Below are positions 8,879-16,290 of a DNA stretch of 41,027 nucleotides, one piece after another (within the stretch, counting starts at the first letter, position 1; each line of letters starts with the position of its first letter). The notes under the pieces were generated by a model. The model did not search any database. It was not told the origin of the DNA and worked only from the letters and a program-made list of their open reading frames with translations. Both the position numbers and the translations under genes were made by a program. Location of the stretch: assembly GCF_001418475.1 (NCBI RefSeq), contig NZ_LIQX01000008.1, positions 1-41,027 of the forward strand, read 5' to 3'. The DNA comes from Streptomyces ossamyceticus. GTDB taxonomy: Bacteria; Actinomycetota; Actinomycetes; Streptomycetales; Streptomycetaceae.

Positions 8879-9667
8879 GTGAGCACGGACGGAACCGTCA
8901 CCGTGCCCCTGCGGGACAGGGTGGCGACAGCACAGCGGGATCAGGATGCGCGCACGGTCATGCGGCTGCGCCTGGGGGTCGGGATCATCGGTGTCCTGCT
9001 GCCCCTGGCGCTGCCGCTCGGCAACTGGATCGCCGCGCTGCTCGACGGCCGCACCGGGGACGACGTGTGGCCCGGTTCGATGAGCGGCGCGTACCACACG
9101 AGTATCCGGGACGTCTTCGTCGGCAGCCTCTGCGCCCTCGGGACCTTCCTGATCATCTACCGCTTCAACCGGATGAACGACGTGATGGGGACGGTCGCCG
9201 GGTGCTGCGCGCTCGGTGTCGCCCTCTTCCCGACGGCACCCGGTTCCGGCGCGGACTCCGGGCAGCTGACGGCCTCGGTGTTCCATCTGGTCTTCGCCGT
9301 CGGGCTGTTGACCTCGATGGCCGGGTTCTGCCTGCTGATGTACTGGGCGCCCGGCATCAAGGACCGGTCGTACGTCCGGCGGCCCTATCGGGTGGCCGGT
9401 GTGCTGATCCTCGTCTTCATGGCGCTCGCGGGCGCGGCGGCCGTCACCGGGGTCGGCGACGACTGGCCGGTCACACCCCTCTACCTGTGCGAGTGGCTGT
9501 CGGTGTGGTCCTTCGGCTTCGCGTGGACGGGGGCGGCGCTGTCCCTCGCCGAGGACATCGGACGGCTGTCGAGGACGAGGGCCGTGGTCGGTGCCGTACT
9601 GCGGTGGCTGCGATCGCTCGGCGGACTGCTCGGACGGGGGACGTCTCGGTCCCGTCCGGCGGTCTGA
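8879..9667 (+). CDS. Membrane protein, DUF998-like
   Basis: 262 residues from GTG 8879, with GAGGAG upstream. About six hydrophobic segments are visible: GVGIIGVLLPLALPLG, VGSLCALGTFLIIY, VAGCCALGVALFP, SVFHLVFAVGLLTSMAGFCLLMYW, VAGVLILVFMALAG and a last one around WLSVWSFGFAWTGAALSL. The charged N-terminus and Arg-rich C-terminal tail suggest both ends are cytoplasmic. The pattern resembles the DUF998 group of small integral membrane proteins, but I am not certain of the family. Function unknown. A strong hairpin terminator follows. Confidence 0.78.
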   Translation: MSTDGTVTVPLRDRVATAQRDQDARTVMRLRLGVGIIGVLLPLALPLGNWIAALLDGRTGDDVWPGSMSGAYHTSIRDVFVGSLCALGTFLIIYRFNRMNDVMGTVAGCCALGVALFPTAPGSGADSGQLTASVFHLVFAVGLLTSMAGFCLLMYWAPGIKDRSYVRRPYRVAGVLILVFMALAGAAAVTGVGDDWPVTPLYLCEWLSVWSFGFAWTGAALSLAEDIGRLSRTRAVVGAVLRWLRSLGGLLGRGTSRSRPAV

Positions 9668-9686
9668 GCCCGCCCGCACGGGTGGT

Positions 9687-9721
9687 GTGCCTCGCCGCCC
9701 GGGGTGCGGGCGGCGAGGCAC
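9687..9721. terminator. Bidirectional hairpin terminator between convergent genes
   Basis: Perfect 15-bp inverted repeat (9687-9701 and 9707-9721) with a 5-nt loop, lying between the convergent stop codons at 9667 and 9726. It can serve both genes. Confidence 0.85.
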
Positions 9722-9725
9722 GGCG

Positions 9726-10508
9726 TCAGACGCGGGCGCCGGTGAGGAAGCGGTCCAGCGTGGCGGTCAGTTCGGCCGGCTTCTCCACGGGCAGCTCGTG
9801 GCCGGCGTCCAGGATGCGCACCTCGGCGTCCGGGTACGCCTTCGCCATGCGCAGCATCTGGGAGACGGGCAGCTGGATGTCGTGGTAGCCGTGGACGAGG
9901 AGGGTGGGGACGCGGATCTCGCCGAGCCGGTCCAGGACGTCGAAGGCGCGCATGGCGCCGTACAGGGTCATGACGACCTCGCGCGGGGTCGCCGAGGAGG
10001 CGCGGACGTACTCACGGATCTCCTCGCGCGGGTAGCCGGGGGCGAAGGCGCGCTGGATGTTGGCGGCGACGAACAGTTTGAACGGCACCCGGGTCGAGAC
10101 GGCCATGAGCAGGCCCCGGCCGCGGCTGTAGGTCATCCGGCTGATGGAGTTGACCAGCACCAGGCGCTCCACGCGCTCGGGGTGGGCGAGGGCGATGGTC
10201 TGGGAGATCATGCCGCCCATGGAGTGCCCGACGAGGACGAACCGCTCGACCTCCAGGTGGTCGAGGAGCGCGAGGACGTCGTCGGCCAGTTCCGCGATGG
10301 TGCGCACCCCGGCGCCGGTGCTCTCACCGTGCCCGCGCAGGTCGAGGCGGATCACCCGGCGCTTCTCGGAGAAGTGGGCGAGCTGGTGGTCCCAGCGGTG
10401 GCGGTTCGCCGTCCAGCCGTGGATGAACACCAGGGGCACCCCGTCGCCGTCGCGGGGGCCCTCGTCGTCGTAGGTCAGGCTCGCTCCGGCGACTTCGAGC
10501 TGCGGCAT
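9726..10508 (-). CDS. Alpha/beta hydrolase
   Basis: 260 residues from ATG 10508. HGWTANRHRWDHQL gives the oxyanion-hole HG motif. LVGHSMGGMISQT holds the nucleophile elbow with Ser96. An acidic residue lies after LLVHGYHD, and the catalytic His is in DAGHELPVEKP. Length and layout fit small esterases, lactonases or haloperoxidase-like hydrolases of the cytoplasm. The substrate cannot be deduced. A 7-bp inverted repeat at 10530-10554, 22 bp upstream of the start, could be a repressor site. No regulator gene lies next to it. Confidence 0.88.
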   Translation of the reverse strand: MPQLEVAGASLTYDDEGPRDGDGVPLVFIHGWTANRHRWDHQLAHFSEKRRVIRLDLRGHGESTGAGVRTIAELADDVLALLDHLEVERFVLVGHSMGGMISQTIALAHPERVERLVLVNSISRMTYSRGRGLLMAVSTRVPFKLFVAANIQRAFAPGYPREEIREYVRASSATPREVVMTLYGAMRAFDVLDRLGEIRVPTLLVHGYHDIQLPVSQMLRMAKAYPDAEVRILDAGHELPVEKPAELTATLDRFLTGARV

Positions 10509-10529
10509 GGGTGCCTCCTGGATACGCTC

Positions 10530-10554
10530 CGGTTACTGCCCGGTACGGTAACCG
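10530..10554. promoter_or_regulatory. Inverted repeat upstream of the hydrolase gene (possible TetR-type operator)
   Basis: CGGTTAC at 10530-10536 and GTAACCG at 10548-10554 form perfect 7-bp arms around an 11-nt spacer that itself contains CGGTAC. The spacing and GTAAC core look like a dimeric helix-turn-helix repressor site. It lies where the hydrolase promoter should be. Confidence 0.4.
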
Positions 10555-10684
10555 CAGGTGTGGCCCTTCGTCACCGTCGTACGCGGGGGAAATCCGAGGT
10601 CCGTGGTTCTGCGGTGCCCCTCCGGGCGGCGCCCGCCGTGACCGGTCGTCGACAAATCCCGGGCACCGGGGCCGGTGGCGCTGC

Positions 10685-10690
10685 TAGCTT
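10685..10690 (+). promoter_or_regulatory. -10 element of a probable leaderless promoter
   Basis: TAGCTT separated by 6 nt from the GTG start of the DUF1152 gene; no Shine-Dalgarno sequence is present. No convincing -35 is visible. Confidence 0.45.
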
Positions 10691-10696
10691 CCCCCG

Positions 10697-11662
10697 GTGT
10701 TCTCCCTCCACGAGCCCGCGTTCTTCACCCGACTGAACGACGCCCGGCGTGTCCTCGTCGCCGGCGCCGGCGGCGGTTTCGACGTCTACGCCGGTCTGCC
10801 GCTGGCCCTCGCCCTGCGCTCGGCGGGCAAGGAGGTGCATCTGGCCAATCTCTCGTTCGCCGATCTCTTCGGCCTCGACCTGGACGTCTGGGTGGAGCAG
10901 GACGTCGCCGCCATCGGCCCCGACACCGCCTCCCGCGGCGACTACTTCCCCGAGCGCACCCTCGCTCGGTGGCTCGACCTGCACGGGATGCCCGCCACGG
11001 TGTACGCCTTCTCCCGTACGGGTGTGGCGCCGCTCAGGGACGCCTACCGCGCGCTCCTGGACCGTCTCGGCGGTGTGGACGCGATCGTGCTGGTGGACGG
11101 CGGCACCGACATCCTGATGCGCGGGGACGAGCACGGACTCGGCACTCCGGAGGAGGACATGGCGAGCCTCGGTGCCATCGCCGGTATGGACGAGGTCCCG
11201 GACCGGCTGGTGGCGTGCCTCGGCTTCGGTGTGGACGCCTACCACGGGGTCAACCACGCGCTGGTCCTGGAGAACCTGGCGGCGCTCGACCGGGACGGCG
11301 CCTATCTGGGCGCGTTCTCGCTGCCGCGCGACAGCCGTGAGGGCGCCCTGTACCTGGACGCGGTGGCCCACGCCCAGCGGTGCACGCCGGAGTATCCGAG
11401 CATCGTCAACGGTTCCGTGGCGGCGGCCGTGCGCGGCGACTTCGGGGACGTCCGCTTCACCGAGCGGACCCGCGACAGCGAACTGTTCGTCAATCCGCTG
11501 ATGGCCCTGTACTTCTGTGTGGACGCGGTCGGCCTCGCCCGCCGCAACCTGTATCTCGACCGGCTGGAGAAGACCGTCCTCACCCGGCAGATCAGCTCCG
11601 TCATCGAGCGGTTCCGGGACGAACTGCCCCGGCAGCGCCGACCGCGTGCCTTCCCGCACTGA
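10697..11662 (+). CDS. DUF1152 domain protein
   Basis: 321 residues from GTG 10697. The glycine-rich RRVLVAGAGGGFDVYAGLPLALAL near the N-terminus and IVLVDGGTDILMRGDEHGLGTPEEDMASL in the middle are hallmarks of DUF1152, found in bacteria and archaea. ACLGFGVDAYHGVNHALVLENLAAL and DSELFVNPLMALYFCVD are also family-like. The glycine loop suggests nucleotide or small-molecule binding in the cytoplasm; no reaction is known to me. There is no ribosome binding site. TAGCTT at 10685-10690 ends six bases before the GTG, so the mRNA is probably leaderless. Confidence 0.85.
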   Translation: MFSLHEPAFFTRLNDARRVLVAGAGGGFDVYAGLPLALALRSAGKEVHLANLSFADLFGLDLDVWVEQDVAAIGPDTASRGDYFPERTLARWLDLHGMPATVYAFSRTGVAPLRDAYRALLDRLGGVDAIVLVDGGTDILMRGDEHGLGTPEEDMASLGAIAGMDEVPDRLVACLGFGVDAYHGVNHALVLENLAALDRDGAYLGAFSLPRDSREGALYLDAVAHAQRCTPEYPSIVNGSVAAAVRGDFGDVRFTERTRDSELFVNPLMALYFCVDAVGLARRNLYLDRLEKTVLTRQISSVIERFRDELPRQRRPRAFPH

Positions 11663-11691
11663 GCAGGGGGAACGGATGACACACTGGCCGC

Positions 11692-12675
11692 ATGGAAGAA
11701 CGCGCATTCGGTAGGTCGGGTCAGCACGCGTCCGTGGTCGGGCTCGGTACATGGCAGCTGGGCGCCGACTGGGGAGACGTCGACGACAAGGAGGCCCTGA
11801 CGGTCCTGGAGGCGGCGGCCGAGGCGGGGGTGACCTTCTTCGACACCGCGGACGTCTACGGCGACGGGCGCAGCGAGCAGACCATCGCCACGTTCCTGCG
11901 CAGCCGGCAGGACCTGCATGTGTTCGTCGCGACGAAGATGGGCCGCCGCGTGGCCCAGATCCCCGAGAACTACGTCCTCGACAACTTCCGGGCCTGGAAC
12001 GACCGCTCCCGCCGCAATCTTGGTGTGGACCGTCTCGACCTGGTGCAGCTGCACTGCCCGCCCACACCGGTCTACTCCTCCGACGAGGTGTTCGACGCGC
12101 TCGACACCCTCGTCGAGGAGGAGCGCATCGCCGCGTACGGCGTCAGCGTGGAGACCTGCGCGGAGGCGCTGACGGCGATCGCCCGGCCGAACGTGGCGAG
12201 CGTGCAGATCATCCTCAACCCGTTCCGCATGAAGCCGCTCCTGGAGGTCCTCCCGGCCGCCGAGAAGGCGGGCGTCGCCGTCATCGCCCGGGTGCCGCTG
12301 GCCTCGGGGTTGCTGTCGGGCAAGTACACCAAGGACACGGTCTTCGCCCAGAACGACCACCGGACCTACAACCGGCACGGCGAGTCCTTCGACCAGGGCG
12401 AGACCTTCTCCGGTGTCGACTACGAGACGGGCGTCGAGGCCGCGGTGGAGTTCGCCGGGCTGGCACCCGAGGGCTTCACCCCGGCCCAGCTGGCGCTGCG
12501 CTGGATCATCCAGCTGCCGGGGGTCACCACCGTGATCCCGGGTGCCCGCACGCCCGAACAGGCGCGGGCCAACGCGGCCGCCGCCGCGCTGCCGGCGCTC
12601 TCGGACGAGACGCTCACCGCGATCCGGGACCTGTACGACCGCCGCGTCAAGGACCAGGTCGAGGGCCGCTGGTAG
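11692..12675 (+). CDS. Aldo/keto reductase
   Basis: 327 residues from ATG 11692. The (beta/alpha)8 catalytic tetrad is complete: Asp51 and Tyr56 in FFDTADVYGDGRSEQ, Lys82 in VATKMG, His121 in LVQLHCPP. The C-terminal cofactor region has PLASGLLSGKYT and TTVIPGARTPEQARAN, typical of the NADPH-preferring YhdN/YajO-like subgroup. It reduces aldehydes or ketones in the cytoplasm; physiological substrate unknown. It starts 29 bp after the DUF1152 gene. CACACT six bases before the ATG could be a weak leaderless promoter, so it may also be transcribed on its own. A strong hairpin follows at 12727. Confidence 0.92.
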   Translation: MEERAFGRSGQHASVVGLGTWQLGADWGDVDDKEALTVLEAAAEAGVTFFDTADVYGDGRSEQTIATFLRSRQDLHVFVATKMGRRVAQIPENYVLDNFRAWNDRSRRNLGVDRLDLVQLHCPPTPVYSSDEVFDALDTLVEEERIAAYGVSVETCAEALTAIARPNVASVQIILNPFRMKPLLEVLPAAEKAGVAVIARVPLASGLLSGKYTKDTVFAQNDHRTYNRHGESFDQGETFSGVDYETGVEAAVEFAGLAPEGFTPAQLALRWIIQLPGVTTVIPGARTPEQARANAAAAALPALSDETLTAIRDLYDRRVKDQVEGRW

Positions 12676-12726
12676 GTCCGACCTCCCCACGCGGTGGAGT
12701 CACGCCGCGGGACGGTCACTCGGGCG

Positions 12727-12766
12727 GACGCTCGGGAGGCGGCGCTCTCGCCGCCTCCCGAGCGTC
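12727..12766 (+). terminator. Hairpin terminator after the aldo/keto reductase gene
   Basis: Perfect 17-bp stem (12727-12743 and 12750-12766) with a 6-nt loop, about 50 bp past the stop at 12675. It may also stop transcription from the convergent gene ending at 12866. Confidence 0.85.
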
Positions 12767-12865
12767 GGTGTCCCACCGTGCCGCGTCGTGGGCGCCTCAC
12801 CGTGCCGCGTCGTGCTTCGTGGTGCGGCGTGGGGCCGCCCGGTGCGGGCGTCGTGCGGGTGGACG

Positions 12866-13294
12866 TCAGATGCGTCCGCCGGTGAGCCGGGTAAGCGGTC
12901 CGTGCACATGGCGTTCCGACCGGCGTCCGGCCAGGTAGGAGGCGGCGGTCAGCGCGGTCAGCCCCGCGCCCACACCCGCGGCGACGAGCTTGCGATGGGC
13001 GAGGACGGTCACCGCCGTCCTGGCGGTCGCGGCCACCTGACCGGAGGCCTGCACGACCGCCTGGCGGCCCGCCTCGACACCCTTGACCGCGCTGTGCACG
13101 GCGCTGTTCGCGGTGTCGGCCGCGCGTCCGGCCCCGTTCTTGGCGGCCGACGCGGTGTCACCCGCCTTGTCTGCGGCCTTCTTGGCGGTCCCGGTGGCCG
13201 GGGCGGTCGCCTTGCCGGCGGTCCGGCGCGCCTTGGCGGCGGCCGTCTCGGCGGACGAGGTGCTCTCGTTGGTGTCGTTGTTGGTTCGGCTCAT
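12866..13294 (-). CDS. Ala/Lys/Thr-rich LEA-like protein with C-terminal membrane segment
   Basis: 142 residues from ATG 13294; the ribosome binding site is weak. Residues 15-85 or so are an amphipathic Ala/Lys/Gly/Thr-rich helix with loosely 11-residue periodicity (AKARRTAGKATAPATGTAKK, ADKAGDTASAAKN, AADTANSAVHSAVKGV). This resembles late-embryogenesis-abundant or apolipoprotein-like repeats. A hydrophobic stretch LVAAGVGAGLTALTAASYLAG and the basic tail RRSERHVHGPL follow. I do not recognise a named family. A role at the membrane surface or in desiccation or osmotic protection is inference only. The low-complexity sequence makes the exact start uncertain. Confidence 0.7.
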   Translation of the reverse strand: MSRTNNDTNESTSSAETAAAKARRTAGKATAPATGTAKKAADKAGDTASAAKNGAGRAADTANSAVHSAVKGVEAGRQAVVQASGQVAATARTAVTVLAHRKLVAAGVGAGLTALTAASYLAGRRSERHVHGPLTRLTGGRI

Positions 13295-13442
13295 GGAAAC
13301 CGCGTTGCCGTTCACCGCGCGGGCAAACACATCGCGTCCACATCCATGGCCAACGCCTCGGTCGGGCACGGCCCCGCCGACCGCCCCGCCGACCGCGCCC
13401 CACCGCCCGCCGGGCGCGGCCTCCGACGGGGCACCCCCATGC

Positions 13443-13459
13443 CATAAGATCAGCTTATG
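13443..13459. promoter_or_regulatory. CATAAG-N5-CTTATG inverted repeat
   Basis: A perfect 6-bp inverted repeat with a 5-nt spacer in the AT-richer part of the divergent region between 13294 and 13552. It stands out against the GC-rich surroundings and could be an operator or overlap a promoter. Confidence 0.35.
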
Positions 13460-13482
13460 AGGTCATAGACCCGACCCGCGTA

Positions 13483-13515
13483 CCAGGTAAGGGTTGCCTC
13501 AGTTTAGGGTTGCCG
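13483..13515 (+). promoter_or_regulatory. Probable iron box (IdeR/DmdR1-type), two overlapping copies
   Basis: The 15-mer at 13485-13499 (AGGTAAGGGTTGCCT) agrees at 13 of 15 positions with the core of the IdeR/DmdR consensus AGGTWAGSCTWACCT. A second copy, 16 nt further on (13501-13515), agrees at 11 of 15. The shared TWAGGGTTGCC repeats make a tandem arrangement 37 bp before the fprA-type start, so I infer iron-dependent repression of that gene. Confidence 0.55.
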
Positions 13516-13551
13516 TCGAGTCGCTTGTCTCCGCTCGAAGGGAACCTGAAC

Positions 13552-14916
13552 ATGCCCCGCCCTCTGCGGGTAGCCATTGTCGGAGCCGGCCCGGCCGGTA
13601 TCTACGCCGCCGACGCGCTGCTGAAGTCCGGCGTTGCCGCCGAGCCCGGTGTCTCCATCGACCTCTTCGAGCGGATGCCCGCCCCGTTCGGACTGATCCG
13701 CTACGGCGTGGCCCCCGACCACCCCCGCATCAAGGGCATCATCACCGCCCTGCACCAGGTGCTCGACAAGCCGCAGATCCGTCTCTTCGGCAACGTCGAC
13801 TACCCGTCGGACATCAACCTCGACGACCTGCGTGCCTTCTACGACGCGGTGATCTTCTCCACGGGCGCCACGGCCGACCGGGCGCTCGACATCCCCGGCA
13901 TCGACCTCGACGGCTCGTACGGCGCGGCCGACTTCGTCTCCTGGTACGACGGCCACCCGGACGTCCCGCGCACCTGGCCGCTGGAGGCCGAGAAGGTCGC
14001 CGTCCTCGGCGTCGGCAACGTCGCGCTCGACGTGGCCCGTGTCCTGGCCAAGACGGCCGACGAGCTGCTGCCGACGGAGATCCCGCCGAACGTCTACGAC
14101 GGTCTGAAGGCCAACAAGGCGCTGGAGGTCCACGTCTTCGGCCGACGCGGCCCCGCGCAGGCGAAGTTCTCCCCCATGGAGCTGCGGGAGCTGGACCACT
14201 CCCCCAACATCGAGGTCATCGTGGACCCCGAGGACATCGACTACGACGAGGGCTCGATCGCGACCCGGCGCGGCAACAAGCAGGCCGACATGGTCGCCAA
14301 GACCCTGGAGAACTGGGCGATCCGCGACACCGGCGACCGCCCGCACAAGTTGTTCCTGCACTTCTTCGAGTCCCCCACCGAGATCCTCGGCGAGGACGGC
14401 AAGGTCGTCGGCCTGCGCACCGAGCGCACCGCCCTCGACGGCACCGGCAACGTCAAGGGCACCGGCGAGTTCAAGGACTGGGATGTCACCGCGGTCTACC
14501 GCGCGGTCGGTTACCTCTCCGACAAGCTGCCCAAGCTGCCCTGGGACCTCGAGTCGGGCACCGTCCCGGACGCGGGCGGCCGGGTCGTCCAGGAGACCGG
14601 CGAGCACCTGACGTCGACGTACGTCACCGGCTGGATCCGGCGCGGCCCCGTCGGCCTCATCGGGCACACCAAGGGCGACGCCAACGAGACGGTCGCCAAC
14701 CTGCTGGACGACTTCGCCAACGGCCGTCTGCAGGAGCCCTCCGCCCCGGCGCCGGAGGCCGTGGAGGCGTTCCTCGCGGAGCGCGAGGTGCGCTTCACGA
14801 CGTGGGAGGGCTGGTACAGGCTGGACGCCGCCGAGAAGGCGCTGGGCGAGCCGCAGAGCCGCGAGCGCGTGAAGATCGTCGAGCGTGAGGACATGCTGCG
14901 GGAGAGCGGCGCGTAA
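13552..14916 (+). CDS. fprA: FprA-type NADPH-ferredoxin reductase
   Basis: 454 residues from ATG 13552 with GAAGGGAA upstream, close to the length of mycobacterial FprA (adrenodoxin reductase family). The FAD motif is VAIVGAGPAGIYAADALL. ERMPAPFGLIRYGVAPDHP and GVGNVALDVARVLAKTADEL (NADPH site) follow, and GWIRRGPVGLIGHTKGDANE near the C-terminus is a strong family signature. It passes electrons from NADPH to ferredoxins, which may serve cytochromes P450 or iron-sulfur and siderophore metabolism. The tandem iron-box-like sequence in its promoter fits an iron-limitation role. The gene appears monocistronic. Confidence 0.92.
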   Translation: MPRPLRVAIVGAGPAGIYAADALLKSGVAAEPGVSIDLFERMPAPFGLIRYGVAPDHPRIKGIITALHQVLDKPQIRLFGNVDYPSDINLDDLRAFYDAVIFSTGATADRALDIPGIDLDGSYGAADFVSWYDGHPDVPRTWPLEAEKVAVLGVGNVALDVARVLAKTADELLPTEIPPNVYDGLKANKALEVHVFGRRGPAQAKFSPMELRELDHSPNIEVIVDPEDIDYDEGSIATRRGNKQADMVAKTLENWAIRDTGDRPHKLFLHFFESPTEILGEDGKVVGLRTERTALDGTGNVKGTGEFKDWDVTAVYRAVGYLSDKLPKLPWDLESGTVPDAGGRVVQETGEHLTSTYVTGWIRRGPVGLIGHTKGDANETVANLLDDFANGRLQEPSAPAPEAVEAFLAEREVRFTTWEGWYRLDAAEKALGEPQSRERVKIVEREDMLRESGA

Positions 14917-14936
14917 GGCTCCGCCGGGGGGCCGCG

Positions 14937-15006
14937 GGGGGACTGCCGATCGTGATTCGGCTGCAGATCGTCTGTGGCCGGTCGCGCAGTTCCCCGCGCC
15001 CCTGGG
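14937..15006 (+). repeat. Possible dispersed intergenic repeat
   Basis: The stretch with CTGTGGCCGGTCGCGCAG and TTCCCCGCGCCCCTG resembles a short sequence I recall recurring between genes in many Streptomyces genomes. Only one copy is present in this window, so the call rests on recall. It sits just after the fprA-type stop and may fold as a weak hairpin. Confidence 0.35.
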
Positions 15007-15059
15007 AGTGGGCGTCGAACCTTGAGAAAAGGGGTGCGCGGCGGTGACGTGGGAGTGTC

Positions 15060-15065
15060 TAGGCT
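15060..15065 (+). promoter_or_regulatory. -10 element of a probable leaderless promoter (GNAT gene)
   Basis: TAGGCT eight bases before GTG 15074; it decides between two in-frame starts. Confidence 0.4.
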
Positions 15066-15073
15066 TCTGCGGC

Positions 15074-15604
15074 GTGGACGACTTGACTGAAGGACTGCGG
15101 ATACGGCCGGGCGCCCTCACCGACGCGCCGGCCGTGCTGGACATGCTCGACGGGGCGGTGGCCTGGATGAACGCCCGGGGCAACACCGAGCAGTGGGGCA
15201 CGATCCCGTACTCGCGGCGGCCCGACGGGGTGGAGCGGATCGAGCGGTACATGACGGAGAACGCCCCGCACGTCGCGGAGCGGGACGGCACCCCCGTCGG
15301 CGCGCTGGTCCTGGACTCCGGGCCCAGCCCGCAGATGCCGATCTCCCCCGCCGACGAGCCCGAGGTGTACGTGCGGCTGCTGATCTCCGACCGGCGCCTG
15401 GCCGGGCAGGGCATCGGGGCGGCCCTGCTGGCCCACGCCGTCGAGGAGACCCGGCGGGCCGGTGTGGAGCTGCTGCGGGTCGACTGCTGGGCGGGCGGCG
15501 GGGGCGAACTCGTCGCGTTCTACGAGCGCAACGGCTTCACCCCCACCGACCGCTTCCTGTCCGGCACCTGGCCGGGACAGGTACTGGCCCGGCGGGTCCG
15601 CTGA
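15074..15604 (+). CDS. GNAT family N-acetyltransferase
   Basis: 176 residues from GTG 15074, read as MDDLTEGLRIRPGALTD. The acetyl-CoA loop is RLAGQGIGAALLAHAVEETR (the R/Q-x-x-G-x-G/A pattern), preceded by the strand EVYVRLLISD and followed by LLRVDCWAGGGGELVAFYERNGF. The acceptor is unknown. An upstream GTG at 15044 is in frame, but TAGGCT at 15060-15065 places a -10 element 8 nt before 15074, supporting a leaderless start there. Confidence 0.88.
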   Translation: MDDLTEGLRIRPGALTDAPAVLDMLDGAVAWMNARGNTEQWGTIPYSRRPDGVERIERYMTENAPHVAERDGTPVGALVLDSGPSPQMPISPADEPEVYVRLLISDRRLAGQGIGAALLAHAVEETRRAGVELLRVDCWAGGGGELVAFYERNGFTPTDRFLSGTWPGQVLARRVR

Positions 15605-15621
15605 CGGGCCCCAGGGAGGCA

Positions 15622-15627
15622 TAAGCT
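15622..15627 (+). promoter_or_regulatory. -10 element of a probable leaderless promoter (yciO)
   Basis: TAAGCT six bases before ATG 15634. The nearest GGGAGG is too far upstream (about 15 nt) to act as a ribosome binding site. Confidence 0.5.
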
Positions 15628-15633
15628 CGGAAG

Positions 15634-16254
15634 ATGGCCAAGTACATCGACGTGCACCCCGACAACCCCCAGCCGCGCGCCATCGGGCAGGTGGCCGAGA
15701 GCGTCCGTCAGGGTGGGCTCATCGTCTATCCGACGGACTCGTGTTTCGCGCTGGGCTGCCAGCTGGGCAGTCGTGACGGCATCGAGCGGATCCGTACGAT
15801 CCGCCGGCTCGACGACCGCCACCACTTCACCCTCGTCTGCCAGAACTTCGCGCAGCTGGGCCAGTTCGTGCACGTCGACAACGACGTGTTCCGCGCCGTC
15901 AAGGCGTCGACGCCCGGCAGCTACACGTTCATCCTGCCCGCCACCCGTGAGGTGCCGCGCAAGCTGCTCCACCCGAAGAAACGAACCGTCGGCGTGCGCA
16001 TCCCCGACCACCGGGTGGCCCAGGCGCTGCTCGCGGAGCTGGGTGAGCCGCTGGTCTCCAGCACCCTGCTGCTCCCCGACGAGGAGGAGCCGCTGACGCA
16101 GGGCTGGGAGATCAAGGAACGGCTCGATCACCAGGTCGACGCCGTGGTGGACTCCGGGGACTGCGGTACGGAGCCCACGACCGTGATCGACTTCTCCAGC
16201 GGCGAGGCCGAGATCATCCGCAAGGGAGCGGGCGACGTCTCCCGGTTCGAGTGA
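15634..16254 (+). CDS. yciO: YciO-family (YrdC/Sua5-like) protein
   Basis: 206 residues, the same length as E. coli YciO as I recall it. The opening YIDVHPDNPQPRAIGQ, then GGLIVYPTDSCFALGC, RHHFTLVCQ, SYTFILPATREVPRKLL, TVGVRIPDHRVAQALL, EPLVSSTLLLP and PTTVIDFSSGEAEIIRKGAGDV align throughout with that protein. The YrdC fold binds nucleotides and double-stranded RNA, and TsaC/Sua5 relatives make threonylcarbamoyl-AMP for tRNA t6A. YciO itself is a shorter paralogue whose role is unsettled, so I do not claim t6A synthesis. It convergently faces the DUF6745 gene. Confidence 0.9.
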   Translation: MAKYIDVHPDNPQPRAIGQVAESVRQGGLIVYPTDSCFALGCQLGSRDGIERIRTIRRLDDRHHFTLVCQNFAQLGQFVHVDNDVFRAVKASTPGSYTFILPATREVPRKLLHPKKRTVGVRIPDHRVAQALLAELGEPLVSSTLLLPDEEEPLTQGWEIKERLDHQVDAVVDSGDCGTEPTTVIDFSSGEAEIIRKGAGDVSRFE

Positions 16255-16290
16255 CCGGGGCGACCGGGGCGGGCGTCGGGCGGCGGGGGC

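Noticed and set aside
12774-12814. 17-nt direct repeat CACCGTGCCGCGTCGTG with 24-nt period
   Set aside because: Two copies only, in non-coding GC-rich DNA next to a terminator; likely replication slippage with no evident role.
15634-16254. tsaC/sua5 (threonylcarbamoyl-AMP synthase)
   Set aside because: The full-length similarity and the length fit YciO, a paralogue with an unsettled role, better than TsaC or Sua5.
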